Shown here one piece after another: positions 6,479 through 6,889 of a DNA stretch of 6,889 bases. The notes beneath the pieces are model-generated. The model was not told where the DNA came from. It searched no databases and saw nothing but the letters and a program-made list of their open reading frames with translations. Source of the DNA: JARRRD01 sp037381085 (lineage in GTDB: Bacteria; Nitrospirota; Thermodesulfovibrionia; Thermodesulfovibrionales; UBA6898); NCBI GenBank assembly GCA_037381085.1, contig JARRRD010000142.1:1-6889 (forward strand), read 5' to 3'. Positions within the stretch are counted from its first letter, which is position 1. Every line of letters begins with the position of its first letter. A program made the translations under genes and the position numbers.

Positions 6479-6889
6479 ATGGGTAAGCTGCTTGATGTCC
6501 TGGATTTTTCCGGAGTCGACGAGGAACGGGATGGCAATGACTTTGCCGACCGGAGAGAGGAAGAGGAACAGGACATTTTCTGGAGTGGCGACGAGAAGGA
6601 AGACGGCGAAGCGCAGCCGAAGAATTCAATGGACGACAGTGATTATGAACCCTTGAAAATGTATTTGAAGGAGATGGGCAACATTCCCCTGCTGACTAGG
6701 GAGGGCGAAATCGAGACGGCGAAGAGAATTGAGAAGGGAAGAGAGGATCTGGTGCGAGTTATTTTCTCTTTGCCATTCGCGGTGGAAAAACTCATTTCGA
6801 TGGGCGATGCCGTGAGAAGGGGAGACCTTTCGCCGGCGGATATAATGCAGTGGAGCGGGGATTCGGAAGAGGCGGTCGTTTACGAAACG
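6479..6889 (+). CDS. rpoD: RNA polymerase primary sigma factor RpoD, N-terminal part (3' end outside window)
   Basis: This is the main sigma factor, which directs RNA polymerase to housekeeping promoters. The 137 visible codons run to the last base of the window. Residues 56-90 contain the region 1.2 signature: DYEPLKMYLKEMG, then PLLTREGEIETAKRIEKG. Residues 91-124, with LPFAVEKLISMGDAVRRGDLSPADIM, look like the start of the non-conserved insertion between regions 1.2 and 2, which favours RpoD over RpoS or other smaller group 2 factors. The start is ATG at 6479, with AGGGGG (6466-6471) seven bases upstream. An in-frame TAA at 6449 rules out an earlier start. The first 55 residues are short and rich in Asp/Glu (for example REEEEQD), and do not resemble the helical region 1.1 that usually occupies about 80-100 residues. 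Regions 2 to 4 lie beyond the window. Confidence 0.9.
   Translation, partial: MGKLLDVLDFSGVDEERDGNDFADRREEEEQDIFWSGDEKEDGEAQPKNSMDDSDYEPLKMYLKEMGNIPLLTREGEIETAKRIEKGREDLVRVIFSLPFAVEKLISMGDAVRRGDLSPADIMQWSGDSEEAVVYET

Noticed and set aside
6369..6629. An 86-codon minus-strand frame over the start of rpoD
   Set aside because: It lies opposite the clearly coding RpoD N-terminus, has no ribosome binding site or domain, and ends in the intergenic region.

Overview
The window looks like a chromosomal piece of a Gram-negative, probably anaerobic bacterium. The evidence is a lipid A-type (LpxL/HtrB-like) acyltransferase, a GspH/FimT-type pseudopilin, an oxygen-sensitive radical SAM/SPASM enzyme next to a flavodoxin-fold protein, and an RpoD-type sigma factor. 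The style of the proteins recalls Desulfobacterota (the former Deltaproteobacteria) or Nitrospirota. That is an impression from sequence memory, not a database result.

Layout. (1) Bases 1-887, + strand: the C-terminal 294 residues of 2-isopropylmalate synthase (leuA), cut by the window edge. (2) 888-990: a short gap with a TATAAT box and the ribosome binding site of the next gene. (3) 991-3408, +: a complete 805-residue Lon-related ATP-dependent protease with Walker A and the Ser646/Lys689 dyad. (4) 3405-4239, +: an acyltransferase that overlaps the protease stop by ATGA. It is broken by a frameshift and small deletion near 3531-3546. (5) 4240-4338: non-coding, with a perfect hairpin followed by a T run on the minus strand. 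(6) 4339-4809, +: a GspH/FimT-like pseudopilin with a textbook prepilin motif but no in-frame start codon. (7) 5839-4817 and 6228-5845, minus strand: a two-gene operon of a flavodoxin-family protein, apparently missing an internal block, followed by a radical SAM/SPASM enzyme. (8) 6229-6478: a divergent intergenic region with an extended -10 promoter for the minus-strand pair and a 6-bp inverted repeat. (9) 6479-end, +: the first 137 codons of rpoD, with a short acidic N-terminus in place of a recognisable region 1.1.

Most genes are housekeeping and do not form one pathway. The protease and acyltransferase are translationally coupled. The flavoprotein and radical SAM enzyme form a compact redox pair whose substrate cannot be read from the window. 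No RiPP precursor, CRISPR array, RNA gene or mobile element was found. The most unusual theme is the set of missing or damaged segments in neighbouring genes: the acyltransferase, pseudopilin 5' end, flavoprotein core and possibly RpoD region 1.1. The minus-strand terminator placed across the 5' end of the pseudopilin is also unusual. No convincing new biological system was found.
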